A stretch of DNA of 34,036 nucleotides from CAZOWL01 sp964583605 (GCA_964583605.1 CAZOWL010000043.1:1-34036); one strand, 5' to 3'. Counted from the first letter of the stretch, positions 14,763 through 23,418 are shown. A program made the numbers and translations. The notes: a model not told the origin generated them from the sequence alone.

Positions 14763-15890
14763 GTGCTGAAAATGGGCCAACCGAGTGACGGCTTTGCGCG
14801 GACGGCCATTGTCCTCCTACTAGTCATTCTGGGCCTTTGGGTTGGCTACGATTATCTCCAGCTGGCCCTTCACACTCAGACCGAGCCGCGTGCCGTCACC
14901 GCCCGCGGTGACCTGTCGGCTATGGAGGAGACGGCCGTCTCGGTCTTTGAGCGGACGGCCCCGTCGGTCGTCTTCGTCACGACGGTGGAACGGACACGCT
15001 CGAGCGTGTTTGGCGGCGGTCCTGCCCGCGTCGGGACCGGCTCCGGCTTCGTCTGGGACAAGGCCGGTCACATCGTCACCAACGACCACGTCGTCGCCGG
15101 CGCCGACCAGGTCGGCGTGCGATTCGGTGCCGGGGATCTCCTGCGGGCGGAGATCATCGGGTCGGCGCCGGACTATGATCTCGCCGTTCTGCGGGTACGC
15201 GGGGCGAATCGCACTTACCAGCCTGTGCCGCTCGGCTCATCGGCGGGTCTCAGGGTCGGGCAAACCGTGTTCGCGATCGGGAACCCTTATGGCCTCTCGC
15301 GCACCCTAACGCAGGGACTTGTCAGTGCCGTTGAGCGACGCCTTCCCACGAGCGGCGGGCGTGAGGTCCGTGGCGTGATCCAGACCGACGCAGCGATCAA
15401 TCCAGGGAACTCCGGCGGCCCGTTGCTTGACTCGGCGGGTCGCCTGATCGGCGTCAATACGGCGATCATCTCCGGCAGCGGGTCCTTCGCCGGCATCGGC
15501 TTCGCCGTGCCGGTCGACATCGTCAATCGGGTGGTCTCGACCTTGATCCGCGAAGGCGAAGTGCCCCGTCCCGGCATTGGGATCATCGCGCTGAGCGAGA
15601 CGATGGCCGCCCGCCTTGACGTCGACGGCGTCGTCATCGCCGACGTGATGCCTGGCTCGCCGGCCGCCGGGGCCAACCTCCAGGGACTAGACGCGAGAGC
15701 GGGGCGACTCGGTGATGTCATCACGCATGCGAATGGCAAGCGTGTGCACAGTGTCGCGGATCTTGCTGTACAGCTCCAAGAGGTCGGGGTGGGCAACGAG
15801 GCGACTTTGCGTGTGACGCGACACGGGCAGAGCCGCACCGTCCGGCTACCGGTCGTGGATATGGGTGCAATCGCGGCCGGCGCAGAATAG
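14763..15890 (+). CDS. HtrA/DegP-type membrane-anchored serine protease
   Basis: Encodes 375 residues from the GTG at 14763, chosen because GAGGA lies seven bases upstream; an in-frame GTG at 14715 would add 16 residues. One N-terminal membrane helix (TAIVLLLVILGLWVGYDYL) anchors the protein. The trypsin-like domain shows all three catalytic residues: His109 in VTNDHVVAG, Asp139 in APDYDLAVL and Ser217 in INPGNSGGP. One PDZ domain follows (GVVIADVMPGSPAAGANLQG, then VITHANGKRVHSVADLA). The architecture of one TM, protease and one PDZ resembles DegS/HhoB-like S1C proteases. These work in the periplasm in protein quality control or in cleavage of an anti-sigma factor. No sigma factor gene is nearby. 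Confidence 0.9.
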   Translation: MLKMGQPSDGFARTAIVLLLVILGLWVGYDYLQLALHTQTEPRAVTARGDLSAMEETAVSVFERTAPSVVFVTTVERTRSSVFGGGPARVGTGSGFVWDKAGHIVTNDHVVAGADQVGVRFGAGDLLRAEIIGSAPDYDLAVLRVRGANRTYQPVPLGSSAGLRVGQTVFAIGNPYGLSRTLTQGLVSAVERRLPTSGGREVRGVIQTDAAINPGNSGGPLLDSAGRLIGVNTAIISGSGSFAGIGFAVPVDIVNRVVSTLIREGEVPRPGIGIIALSETMAARLDVDGVVIADVMPGSPAAGANLQGLDARAGRLGDVITHANGKRVHSVADLAVQLQEVGVGNEATLRVTRHGQSRTVRLPVVDMGAIAAGAE

Positions 15891-15984
15891 TACCCGGTGC
15901 TGCCCTCCTCGGCAGCGTCAGCCGTTGCCCAGCGACCATATCCCCGGGGCCCGAATCGACGGCGCGAATTGATCGGACGACCTG

Positions 15985-16770
15985 ATGACGTGTTGCCATG
16001 CAGCGGCCTTGCTCCTCGCTCTGAGCCTTTGGGCATCTTCCAGTGCGGCGCTGGCCCAAACCGAGGAGGCCGCTCCCGAGCCCGACATTGTGGTCGAGGC
16101 AACGGAACCCGGGGCAACCCCGCCGGCCGATGAGCCCGCGCCCGAGCTCGGTTTCGACCCGGCTTTGGTCGGTCTACCCGACCTTCCCTTGTCGCCATCG
16201 ACTGAAGAGGAGCTCGATCTCGCGCTCGAGCTGATCTCGGCGCGCATCGCCGAGCTCCAAGCGCTGGAGGAAGGCCAAGAGGCAGAGGCACCTGAACAGC
16301 AGGAAGGCACACCGACGCCCGCCGCCGCGGATCCGGGCCGGGGCCCGGATCCGCGCATCGAGCTGCTCACCGACCTTCGCGACGCCATGCTACGCGGCGC
16401 CGCTGTCGCCGCCCATATCGCGCAGCTCGACGACGTCATCGCCGAGCAGCAGGAGCTACTCGCAGCCGTCGAACGCGTCCCTAAAATCATCGAAGAGATT
16501 ATCCGCGCCCAACGCAACACGCGCTTCGACCGCGCCCACTTCTTTGAGTACGGTGATTTTTCGCTGGTGTTCGAGGTGGTCTATTACGTGTTGGGCGCCG
16601 ATTACACGCTCTACATGGACATTCAACAAGCCATCAATCTCGCGGTCTATCGCCGCTTTGCCGAGGCGGGTATCGAATTTGCGTATCCGACGCAGGAGCT
16701 CATCGTACGCCAGGCCTCGCCGTCGGGTATCGCCACTTCCGGTGCGGCCGGCCCTCTGAAGCCGGGCTAA
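15985..16770 (+). CDS. Secreted protein with MscS C-terminal domain only
   Basis: Encodes 261 residues. A signal peptide (LLLALSLWASSSAALA) is followed by a Pro/Glu/Ala-rich acidic stretch and a helical, coiled-coil-like segment (residues about 72-105). A second helix follows at about 122-160. Residues about 163-243 are the C-terminal alpha/beta domain of MscS-family mechanosensitive channels: VPKIIEEIIRAQ, RFDRAHFFEYGDFSLVFEVV, YYVLGADYTLYMDIQQAINL and FAEAGIEFAYPTQEL. The membrane helices, pore and beta domain that should precede this are absent, although the frame is unbroken. It looks like an in-frame deletion of a larger channel with a periplasmic N-terminal region. A perfect palindrome (16326-16355) lies upstream of the apparent joint. 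Channel function is impossible as it stands. Confidence 0.75.
   Translation: MTCCHAAALLLALSLWASSSAALAQTEEAAPEPDIVVEATEPGATPPADEPAPELGFDPALVGLPDLPLSPSTEEELDLALELISARIAELQALEEGQEAEAPEQQEGTPTPAAADPGRGPDPRIELLTDLRDAMLRGAAVAAHIAQLDDVIAEQQELLAAVERVPKIIEEIIRAQRNTRFDRAHFFEYGDFSLVFEVVYYVLGADYTLYMDIQQAINLAVYRRFAEAGIEFAYPTQELIVRQASPSGIATSGAAGPLKPG
16326..16355. repeat. Perfect 14-bp inverted repeat inside a CDS
   Basis: CGCGGATCCGGGCC and GGCCCGGATCCGCG are separated by two G's. The sequence would form a very stable hairpin in DNA or mRNA. It lies in the linker of the MscS-remnant protein (ADPGRGPDPR). Confidence 0.85.
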
Positions 16771-16795
16771 CGACCATGCAGCGGTTTGGGCGCCG

Positions 16796-17374
16796 TCACC
16801 ACTCGTAACCGAGCTTCAGGCGCAGCGTCGCATCAGTAGTCTTGGCCTCGATCGCCGGTTCGCTGTCGTAGTCGATCTCGTACTCCAGGCTGCCGATGAG
16901 GCCACCCACGAGGGGCACGCGTAAGCCGGTCCAGGAGAGCCAGAGATCTTTGCTCTCCCCGTCCACGGCGGCGAAGCCCATGCTGCGGTGATAGAACTGC
17001 ACGCGGTCCGGCCACAGGTACTGGTCGTAGTCGATGAAAAGCGCCGGACCCCAGTAGTCCTCGTCGACGTGGTCGTAGAAATCCTCGTCGAGATAGATCG
17101 CGCCGAGCTCTGCGCTGAGGTTTCGAACGGGCTTCTCGAAAAACCGATACCCCAACGCCGGACCGACCAAGTAGCGGAATCGGATATCGGCGAAGCGGTC
17201 GTGCTTCATCCGCAGCCAGGCGGCCGCATACCAAGGGCTTTGAAACAGCCGGCTGTACTTATTGAGCAGGATCCACTTGTCGGTCGTCTTGTCGCCTCGA
17301 GTGGTGTCATATTCCATTTGAACGTAGCTCTGAAAACGGTCCCAGCGCCGGCGATAGTCCACCTCGAGATCCAA
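16796..17374 (-). pseudogene. DUF481-type outer-membrane protein, 5' truncated
   Basis: 192 codons from a TTG at 17374; the frame is open a little further, to about 17448. It reads as beta-strands of a DUF481/YdiY-like barrel: DRFQSYVQMEYDTTRGDKTT, KWILLNKYSRLFQSPWYAAA, KHDRFADIRFRYLVGPALGY, LSAELGAIYLDEDFYD, and a closing LRLKLGYEW with aromatic terminus. The homologous region continues upstream as ESQELDLDLEVDYRRRW. The expected signal peptide and first strand (usually with a SGNTD-like motif) are missing, and a stop codon precedes. Without export it cannot reach the outer membrane. The rest of the frame is undamaged. Convergent with the MscS-remnant gene. Confidence 0.65.
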
Positions 17375-17633
17375 GTCCAGCTCCTGGCTTTCAGAATGGA
17401 TCCCTGCGTGTAAAATGGGCGACGCGCTTTGTTCAGCGTATCCCCATTCTGCTCAGGCGCTGGGACGCGACCCGCGTGTGCTTCCGGGTGACAAGAGCGC
17501 GGCGAGGCTACCAATCACGAAGAACGAAGGCAAGGTATGGCCGCGCCGGACGACCCATCAGGGCGTTGCGCTTGACGCGACATCGGAGCCATTTCGAAAT
17601 CTGTCACTGGTCTTGCGGTTCGGAGAGCCCGCC

Positions 17634-18125
17634 ATGCCGAAGATGCTGACCTTCGCCACACTATTCCTTATCGCCGTTATCGCCGGGTTCCTTATCGCCG
17701 GCTGCACGAGCGATGGACCCACCCGCGTCGGCGGGACCGACGACGCTCCGCGGATCGTCGCTGAAGTCGATCTGCCATTGCAGGAGGCCGCACCGTCGCA
17801 GGCGAGCAGCCCCACCCGCAAGGCCTTCGAGGCGCGACCGTTCCGAGGCTGGCTCGACGAGACGGGGGCGTGGGCCCTTCGCGCTGAGGTCCATCATCCG
17901 AGGCTGCGTTGTGCCACCTACGAGACGGGTATCCGCTTCGGCGTTGGGGACGCCTCTTGCGCGAACGCCAGATGGCTCTCGAATACCACCTACGGGACAC
18001 GGCAAACCCAATGTAACGGCGCGACCCGCGTCCATGCCAACGAGGGCCAGCTCGATCCGCCCCTGACGGCGTTAGGGGCGGTCAACTGCGTTCGTGTCCT
18101 GGTCCGATGCTTCGGCGCCTGCTGA
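17634..18125 (+). CDS. Hypothetical lipoprotein, cysteine-rich
   Basis: Encodes 163 residues from the ATG at 17634, with GGAGAG seven bases upstream; the longer open frame before it is not signal-like. A membrane-targeting stretch (LTFATLFLIAVIAGFLIAGC) ends in the lipobox with Cys. The mature region begins with an acidic linker. It then has a segment with AFEARPFRGWLDETGAWALR and six cysteines in the last 80 residues, suggesting disulfides in the periplasm. No family recognised. It is followed within 16 bases by repeat copy 5. Confidence 0.6.
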   Translation: MPKMLTFATLFLIAVIAGFLIAGCTSDGPTRVGGTDDAPRIVAEVDLPLQEAAPSQASSPTRKAFEARPFRGWLDETGAWALRAEVHHPRLRCATYETGIRFGVGDASCANARWLSNTTYGTRQTQCNGATRVHANEGQLDPPLTALGAVNCVRVLVRCFGAC

Positions 18126-18140
18126 TGGCGGAGCGGCCTC

Positions 18141-18268
18141 ATTACTATGAAATTCGCGCAGCACGTTTGCTCCCTCGCCCTCTGGGAGAGGGTTGGGGTG
18201 AGGGAACGATCAGGGGCGAGGCGGCATTTCATCATCCGGGGTGGCTCGGCTCGCCCCATGATCGTTAG
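18141..18268 (+). repeat. Interspersed repeat copy 5
   Basis: Full-length copy in plus orientation, from TTACTATGAAATTCGCGCAG to CATGATCGTTAG. It lies between the cysteine-rich lipoprotein gene and the lipoprotein hydrolase gene. Confidence 0.92.
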
Positions 18269-18324
18269 GTGCTGGCAGGACTTAGGAGCCATTCAGAAAC
18301 AACTGTTGCAGCTCAACCGTCATT

Positions 18325-18350
18325 GTCGGGTTACGCTGCGCTAACCCGAC
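18325..18350 (+). repeat. REP-like hairpin
   Basis: GTCGGGTTA and TAACCCGAC pair around the loop CGCTGCGC. This GTCGGGTTACGC(TG)CGCTAACCCGAC form is a widespread intergenic palindrome in gammaproteobacteria. It ends only 15 bases before the ATG of the following gene, so it will be part of that gene's leader. Confidence 0.75.
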
Positions 18351-18365
18351 CTACGAGTGCTGCTG

Positions 18366-19850
18366 ATGAGGCATAGGCTTTTCCAGGCGCTGGCAGCGCT
18401 GACTGCCGCGTTGCTGCTCGGCGGGTGTCAATCGCTGCAGCAGCCACCAGCGCAGCGGACGGCGGATCGTCTCCGCCAATCGCTCGATGTCATCGAATCG
18501 CCCCACAGCTCCCCAACACAAATCGCGAAGGCCACGGCCAGCTATCGCGGGACCTTGGAGAGAGCGCTGCCCGAGCTGCTCGATGATCCTGACCCGACGA
18601 AATTTTCCTTGTCGAGCCAGAAGCGACCTGGCTGGCTCCTGCGCGAGGAGCTCAGTGCCCTGTCGACGGTCGCGCCGCCTGAGGACCCGGCACCGGGGTT
18701 GCACCGTCCGGGCCTCGGTGCGCCGCTCGTCGGGAGCATCGAGCCCGGTGGGCCCAACGCCCCGCAGGCCGGGTTCCGGGTGCCGGTCACGGCACTGGCG
18801 CTACCGCAGGCGTCCTCTGAGGACCGACTCGAGCTGAGTCTTGCGAACCCTCTCAAGGTCTCCTCGGTCGCGACGCCAAAGACCAAGATCGGGGTCGCGA
18901 TGGACCTCGAGTCCCCGCTCGACGCGACCCGATCGATCGGCCCAGGCTTGGCCGCTGGGCTGCGTTACCTGCTGCGCACGGATCGTTTCGAAGGCGATTC
19001 TCGGGTCACATTTCTGCAGCCGTTCGATCCCGATAAGGTCCCCATCGTGCTCATCCACGGGCTCATGACCACCCCGCAGATGTGGGGGCCAGTGGTCAAG
19101 GACCTGCTGGCCGATGAGGTGGTTCGCAATCACTACCAGTTCTGGTTCTTCTACTATCCGACTGGACAGCCGGTACCCCTCTCCGCGCTGCAGCTGCGCG
19201 ATGCCCTCGCGGCTGCGGCAGAACAGCATGGCCTCACCAAGCCGATGGTACTCGTCGGGTACAGCATGGGCGGGATCCTCGCCCGCGCACAGGTCTCCCG
19301 TCTGACGCCCGAGCAAGCGCAGCGCATCATCCCCGGCGTCGCCGAATTGCCGGCTACCAATGTGGTCCGGCGCGCGCTCGTGTTCGAGCCGAGGCCCGAT
19401 GTGCGTCGGATCGTCTTCATGTTCACGCCTCACCGGGGGAGTCGGCTCGCCACCACCCGCCTGGGCGACTGGGGTATCCGTTTGATTCGCTTACCTGGTT
19501 GGATCCGGTGGGAATTGGCCAACGCGGTCGAGACGGGGGAGGAAGAGGATCGTAGAACACTGCCGACGAGCATTCACGGTCTATCGCCGAGCTCAGTCTT
19601 CTTGAGGACGTTGGCTGACACGGCGCCCTCGGCACCTGCGCACTCGATATTGGGTGACCGCGGCCGCCGCGGTCGTTGCTCCGACGGGGTCGTCCCGTGC
19701 AGCAGTGCCAGGCTCGAGCTGGCCGAATCCGAGCTGATTGTGCCCACCGGGCACGGTGGCGTCGACCATCCCAAGGCACTGGACGAGCTGCGGCGGATCC
19801 TGAAACTGGATACCCAGATCGACCGCAGCTCGATTTCAGTCCCTTACTGA
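18366..19850 (+). CDS. Lipoprotein-anchored alpha/beta hydrolase (lipase-like)
   Basis: Encodes 494 residues. The signal ends in a lipobox (ALLLGGC). An alpha-helical N-terminal region of about 200 residues precedes the hydrolase core. In the core are PIVLIHGLMTTPQMWGPVVK (oxyanion HGL), the nucleophile elbow LVGYSMGGILARAQV (GYSMGG), FMFTPHRGSRLAT, the probable acid in RCSDGVVPCSSARLE, and a histidine in PTGHGGVDHPKALDELRRIL. This order is typical of PGAP1/lipase-like esterases that act on ester lipids at the membrane surface. The ATG at 18366 is used; a GTG three codons upstream is also possible. It overlaps the convergent DUF3611 gene by 7 bases. Second envelope hydrolase in the window besides the DUF900 and patatin genes. 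Confidence 0.85.
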   Translation: MRHRLFQALAALTAALLLGGCQSLQQPPAQRTADRLRQSLDVIESPHSSPTQIAKATASYRGTLERALPELLDDPDPTKFSLSSQKRPGWLLREELSALSTVAPPEDPAPGLHRPGLGAPLVGSIEPGGPNAPQAGFRVPVTALALPQASSEDRLELSLANPLKVSSVATPKTKIGVAMDLESPLDATRSIGPGLAAGLRYLLRTDRFEGDSRVTFLQPFDPDKVPIVLIHGLMTTPQMWGPVVKDLLADEVVRNHYQFWFFYYPTGQPVPLSALQLRDALAAAAEQHGLTKPMVLVGYSMGGILARAQVSRLTPEQAQRIIPGVAELPATNVVRRALVFEPRPDVRRIVFMFTPHRGSRLATTRLGDWGIRLIRLPGWIRWELANAVETGEEEDRRTLPTSIHGLSPSSVFLRTLADTAPSAPAHSILGDRGRRGRCSDGVVPCSSARLELAESELIVPTGHGGVDHPKALDELRRILKLDTQIDRSSISVPY

Positions 19851-20458
19851 GGGGCTGCGGACAGCGCCGGAGAAGCTTGCATCGTGCGGAACAGCAGAAA
19901 TAGGCCAAGAATCAGCGCCAGGACCTCGGCACCGAGTGTCAAGATCAGAGACATTAGGCTCATCATGTCGACCGCCGATACCCAGCTTGTGAGCTGGCCA
20001 GTGATCGTTGTCTGCACCGTCGGGACACCGGCTTGCGGCGCCGAGAGGAAATAGAACAGCATGTGGCCGACCTCGAAGAGGAGCACGAGCATCGAGAAGA
20101 GGATCCCCAGCGTGCTCGCGACAAGCCCGATCGAAACGGTCCGGAGCAGCGAGGACTCGGATGGGCGCGCGGCCGGCTCCCTGAGTCGCCGGGCAACACG
20201 CGTGTAACGGAAGAACCAAAATGTCGTGAAGACGAGGACCAAGAAGCTGGCTATAGAGAGGTACTCGACAAAGGGCAGACCGGTTCGCGTGCTTGCCGAT
20301 GCGGATCCTGAAAAGGCAAAGACGTAGACCATCATGATCAGCGGAGCGGCACCCAACACCACCTGGGCCCAGAAACCCACCCAACCCAAACGCCCAAACG
20401 CCTGAGCAAGACTATCAATCTTCGAGGGCCTCAGGCTTGCAATCAATTTGCTAAACAT
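19844..20458 (-). CDS. DUF3611 membrane protein
   Basis: Encodes 204 residues with four membrane helices. The N-terminal IDSLAQAFGRLGWVGFWAQV then VLGAAPLIMMVYVFAFSG is the DUF3611 signature, followed by LPFVEYLSIASFLVLVFTTF, LLRTVSIGLVASTLGILFSM and MSLMSLILTLGAEVLALILG. The family occurs in cyanobacteria, plants and photosynthetic or sulfur proteobacteria and is of unknown function. GGGGAGA six bases before the ATG supports the start. Convergent with the lipoprotein hydrolase. Confidence 0.85.
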   Translation of the reverse strand: MFSKLIASLRPSKIDSLAQAFGRLGWVGFWAQVVLGAAPLIMMVYVFAFSGSASASTRTGLPFVEYLSIASFLVLVFTTFWFFRYTRVARRLREPAARPSESSLLRTVSIGLVASTLGILFSMLVLLFEVGHMLFYFLSAPQAGVPTVQTTITGQLTSWVSAVDMMSLMSLILTLGAEVLALILGLFLLFRTMQASPALSAAPQ

Positions 20459-20789
20459 CGCCGTCTCCCCATGTGGAACTGTTCCTGGCCAGAGTGGCCG
20501 TTTGGCGGCGAGACTATATCATTCCCATGGCGCTTGAGGTAGGTTTCGGGGCGGGTGCTGATGGCGGCGAGCTCAGCCGGTGCATTGGGTCCAACAGGAG
20601 AATAGGCCGGAGAACGGGCGAGTAAGACGGACGCGTTTACCATTGGCGAATGAGGTCCGGGCAATCGAATATGATCCGCGCCTATGTAGCCTGCACATCG
20701 CGGCCAATCGATTCGGCCGCACGATTGATCATCCCGTCGTCACATTCACGCAGTAGGCTCCCGACACAGAAGAGGCCTGGGACCGAAGA
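20459..20789. other. Divergent intergenic region
   Basis: About 330 bases between the divergently transcribed DUF3611 and BrkB genes. No convincing gene. A possible sigma70-like promoter toward BrkB is TTGGCG (20643) with AATATGAT about 18 bases on, but this is weak. Confidence 0.3.
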
Positions 20790-21707
20790 ATGCAACGCCT
20801 CGCCAGGACTATCAAAGACTCGCTGCTCATTCTGCGCCGAGCTCTACGGATCTGGCTTGAGCACAACGCCTTCAGCCATGCCGGCGCCCTCGCGTTCTTC
20901 ACGCTCTTCTCGTTGGCACCGACGCTGATCGTGCTCGTGACCGTCGTCGGAATCGTGCTCGGTGAAGGGGCGGCCGAAGGTGAGATTGTCGCACGTCTCC
21001 AGGAGACCATCGGTGCCGAGGCCGCGGGCGCCATCGAGCAGGCCATCTTGATGTCGCGCCTCGAGGTCAGCGGTTTGATGCCGACACTCCTCGGCATCGG
21101 CGCCATTCTCGTCGGCGCTACGACCGTTTTTGGGCAATTGCGGGCCTCGCTGAACGCACTCTGGGACGTCCGACCGAGCCCGGCGCGCAGCGGGCTGTTG
21201 CATCTGGCCAAGACACGCATCCTGGCCTTGTTCGTCGTCCTGCTGATCGGATTCGCCCTGCTGCTGTCGTTCGTCGTCAATCTTATCCTGAACGCGCTGG
21301 CCTTCCACTTCGACGGCATCCTGCCCTCCCGGGAGGTCCAACTCCTGATGAGCAGCGGCGAATGGCTCCTCTCGTTCCTGATTGTCGCCCTGTTCATCGC
21401 GACCTTGTTCAAGGTCTTGCCGGATGTCGCCCTGACATGGGTCGATGTCGCCCTCGGCGCCATCGTCACGACCCTCATGCTGGCGATCGGCCGCTATGGC
21501 ATCCCCGCCTTCCTGGCCAAGACGGCGACGGCCTCTACTTACGGCGCGGCGGCCTCAGTAGTCGTCGTCCTCTTCTGGGTCTACTATTCGATGCTAATTG
21601 TGCTGTTGGGGACGGCCTTTACCCGTGCGCACCTCGAGGCACGCGGCCGGCCACTCGTACCGCGCCCATCGGCGGTGAGGATCGTCCACGAGTACGTGTC
21701 ACGCTGA
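20790..21707 (+). CDS. YihY/BrkB family inner-membrane protein
   Basis: Encodes 305 residues with six membrane helices. The family opening is clear: ALRIWLEHNAFSHAGALAFF then TLFSLAPTLIVLVTVVGIVL. Later come ILVGATTVFGQLRASLNALW, KVLPDVALTWVDVALGAIVT and the closing YGAAASVVVVLFWVYYSMLI with LLGTAFTRAHLEARG. Members were once proposed to be RNase BN, a claim since withdrawn, or virulence factors; the true role is unknown and may be lipid or solute export. Its neighbours are also membrane proteins (DUF3611, AI-2E). Confidence 0.9.
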   Translation: MQRLARTIKDSLLILRRALRIWLEHNAFSHAGALAFFTLFSLAPTLIVLVTVVGIVLGEGAAEGEIVARLQETIGAEAAGAIEQAILMSRLEVSGLMPTLLGIGAILVGATTVFGQLRASLNALWDVRPSPARSGLLHLAKTRILALFVVLLIGFALLLSFVVNLILNALAFHFDGILPSREVQLLMSSGEWLLSFLIVALFIATLFKVLPDVALTWVDVALGAIVTTLMLAIGRYGIPAFLAKTATASTYGAAASVVVVLFWVYYSMLIVLLGTAFTRAHLEARGRPLVPRPSAVRIVHEYVSR

Positions 21708-21734
21708 GAGGGCCGCGGATTCCTATTCGCCGGG

Positions 21735-21757
21735 CAGCGTAGGGTACGCATCGCGTA
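21735..21757 (-). repeat. CGTAGGGT-type repeat, minus orientation
   Basis: CAGCGTAGGGTACGCATCGC is the reverse complement of the element found twice at 23419-23543 (TACGCGRTGCGTACCCTACG). A short intergenic repeat. Confidence 0.7.
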
Positions 21758-21810
21758 TGTTTCTGGCGCCGGGATTCATCCACCGGGATGTCCCAGCCGT
21801 TGCATGATCG

Positions 21811-21936
21811 TTACTGTGAAATTCGCGAAGCACGTTCGCTCCCTCGCCCTCTGGGAGAGGGTTGGGGTGAGGGAAGGATCAGGGCCGAGGCGACGTTTCA
21901 TCATCTGGGGTGGTCGCCTCGCCCCATGATGGTTAG
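21811..21936 (+). repeat. Interspersed repeat copy 6
   Basis: Full-length copy in plus orientation, from TTACTGTGAAATTCGCGAAG to CATGATGGTTAG, slightly diverged at its right end. It lies between the BrkB and AI-2E genes. Confidence 0.92.
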
Positions 21937-22081
21937 GCCGGTGACGCCGAGGGGGCGGGCTGCAAGTCATCGGCTGCCGTTGCGAGACCCACGCGCAGCT
22001 AAGCTGCCCCGGCGACCGCGGCACAAGCGGTTTGGCCGATTTCCATCTAACTGAAGGACACTAGGAAGGACAACAGAGATC

Positions 22082-23230
22082 ATGAATGCCCTCGCCAGCT
22101 TCACACCGATTGGGCGCGGTCTCATCGTAGCCGCCGCCGTCGCGCTCCTTATCCTCTTTCTAAAAATGGCTGCGCCCTTCATCGCGCCGATCCTGCTCGC
22201 CGCCTTCATCGCCGTTGTCGCTGCACCCGCACTGCATTGGATGCGACAGCACGGTGTCCCCAAATGGGGTGGCTTGCTGATCGTCGCATTCGTGCTGCTC
22301 GATGCCGGCAGCCTGTTGGCCCTAGTGGCCACTGGCGCCCTGGAAGGCTTTCGCGATAGCCTGCCCGGCTTTCAGGAACGCTTCCTGCTTCTCAGCGAGC
22401 AAGCCGGCCTGTGGCTCGAGGCCTTGGGCATGCCGGGCTCACGAGAGGCCATACCTGACATTCTCGATCCGGCCAAGGCGGCCGGGCTGGTGAAGATGAT
22501 GCTCGCCAACGCAAGCGGCGTGTTCGGGACCGGTCTACTCGTTCTGCTCGCCGTCGTCTTCATCCTGCTCGAGGCCCCGACCCTATCCGCCAAGCTCAAG
22601 GCCGCCTTCCACCTGACCGAAGAGTCCGAGGCGCGCCTCGCGCGCGTGATGCAGGCGATGAGCCAATACATCAAGATCAAGGGGCTGGCCAGTCTGGCGG
22701 TCGCGGTACTCATCTGGATCTGGACCTGGAAGCTCGGCCTGCCGTTCGCGGCGCTCTGGGGCGTGCTCGCCTTCTTCCTCAACTTCATCCCGTTCCTCGG
22801 CAATCTCCTGATGGCGATACCGCCGGTGCTGTTGGCCTTGGTGCAGACCGATCTGCAGACCACGCTACTGGTCGCCCTGGGCTACCTCGTCGTCAATTTC
22901 GTCGTCGGCAATATCCTGGAGCCCCGCTTCATGGGCAAGGGCCTGGGCATCTCGACGCTCGCCGTGTTCCTCTCGTTGCTCTTCTGGGGGTGGGTGCTCG
23001 GTCTGGTCGGGGTCTTCCTGGCCGTGCCGCTGACCATGGCGCTTATCATCGCGCTCGACGCGAGCCCTCAGACCCGCGCCTTCGCGATCCTCCTTGGCCC
23101 GACGATCGTCGAATCAGCCGAGGAGCAGAGCCACGCAGTACCTTCCGAGACCTTGACCGGCATGGTGGACCTGGTCGAAGAGGCCGATGAGCTCCAGCCC
23201 GAGCGCAGGGGGGAGCCGCCTCCCGCCTAA
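22082..23230 (+). CDS. AI-2E family transporter
   Basis: Encodes 382 residues with about eight membrane helices. Landmarks are FLKMAAPFIAPILLAAFIAV near the start, ASGVFGTGLLVLLAVVFILL, the central KIKGLASLAVAVLIWIWTW, FFLNFIPFLGNLLMAIPPVL and NILEPRFMGKGLGISTLAVF with LGLVGVFLAVPLTMALI. This is the AI-2 exporter superfamily (PerM/TqsA/YdiK). Members export autoinducer-2 or act as Na+/H+ antiporters; the substrate here is open. The acidic C-terminal tail is cytoplasmic. The stop codon TAA coincides with the CTAACG border of repeat copy 7, so that copy lies directly at the gene end. An AAGGA-like site upstream supports the start. Confidence 0.9.
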   Translation: MNALASFTPIGRGLIVAAAVALLILFLKMAAPFIAPILLAAFIAVVAAPALHWMRQHGVPKWGGLLIVAFVLLDAGSLLALVATGALEGFRDSLPGFQERFLLLSEQAGLWLEALGMPGSREAIPDILDPAKAAGLVKMMLANASGVFGTGLLVLLAVVFILLEAPTLSAKLKAAFHLTEESEARLARVMQAMSQYIKIKGLASLAVAVLIWIWTWKLGLPFAALWGVLAFFLNFIPFLGNLLMAIPPVLLALVQTDLQTTLLVALGYLVVNFVVGNILEPRFMGKGLGISTLAVFLSLLFWGWVLGLVGVFLAVPLTMALIIALDASPQTRAFAILLGPTIVESAEEQSHAVPSETLTGMVDLVEEADELQPERRGEPPPA

Positions 23231-23354
23231 CGATCATGGAGCGAGCCGAGCCACCCCGGATGATGAAATGCCGCCTCGCCCCTGATCCTTCCCTCACCCC
23301 AACCCTCTCCCAGAGGGCGAGGGAGCAAACGTGCTCCGCGAAGTTCATAGTAAG
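23227..23354 (-). repeat. Interspersed repeat copy 7
   Basis: Full-length copy in minus orientation, from CTAACGATCATGGAGCGAG to CATAGTAAG. Its first bases contain the AI-2E stop codon. Confidence 0.92.
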
Positions 23355-23356
23355 GA

Positions 23357-23383
23357 GCATGGGACGAGGCGAGCCACCCCAGC
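23357..23383 (-). repeat. Fragment of the interspersed repeat
   Basis: GCATGGGACGAGGCGAGCCA followed by CCCCAG repeats the left border of the minus-oriented repeat directly behind copy 7, then degenerates into a duplicated CCACCCCAG. It suggests slippage or partial re-insertion. Confidence 0.65.
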
Positions 23384-23418
23384 CACCCCAGTAGGATGCA
23401 CATCGGCAAGTGGGAAGG

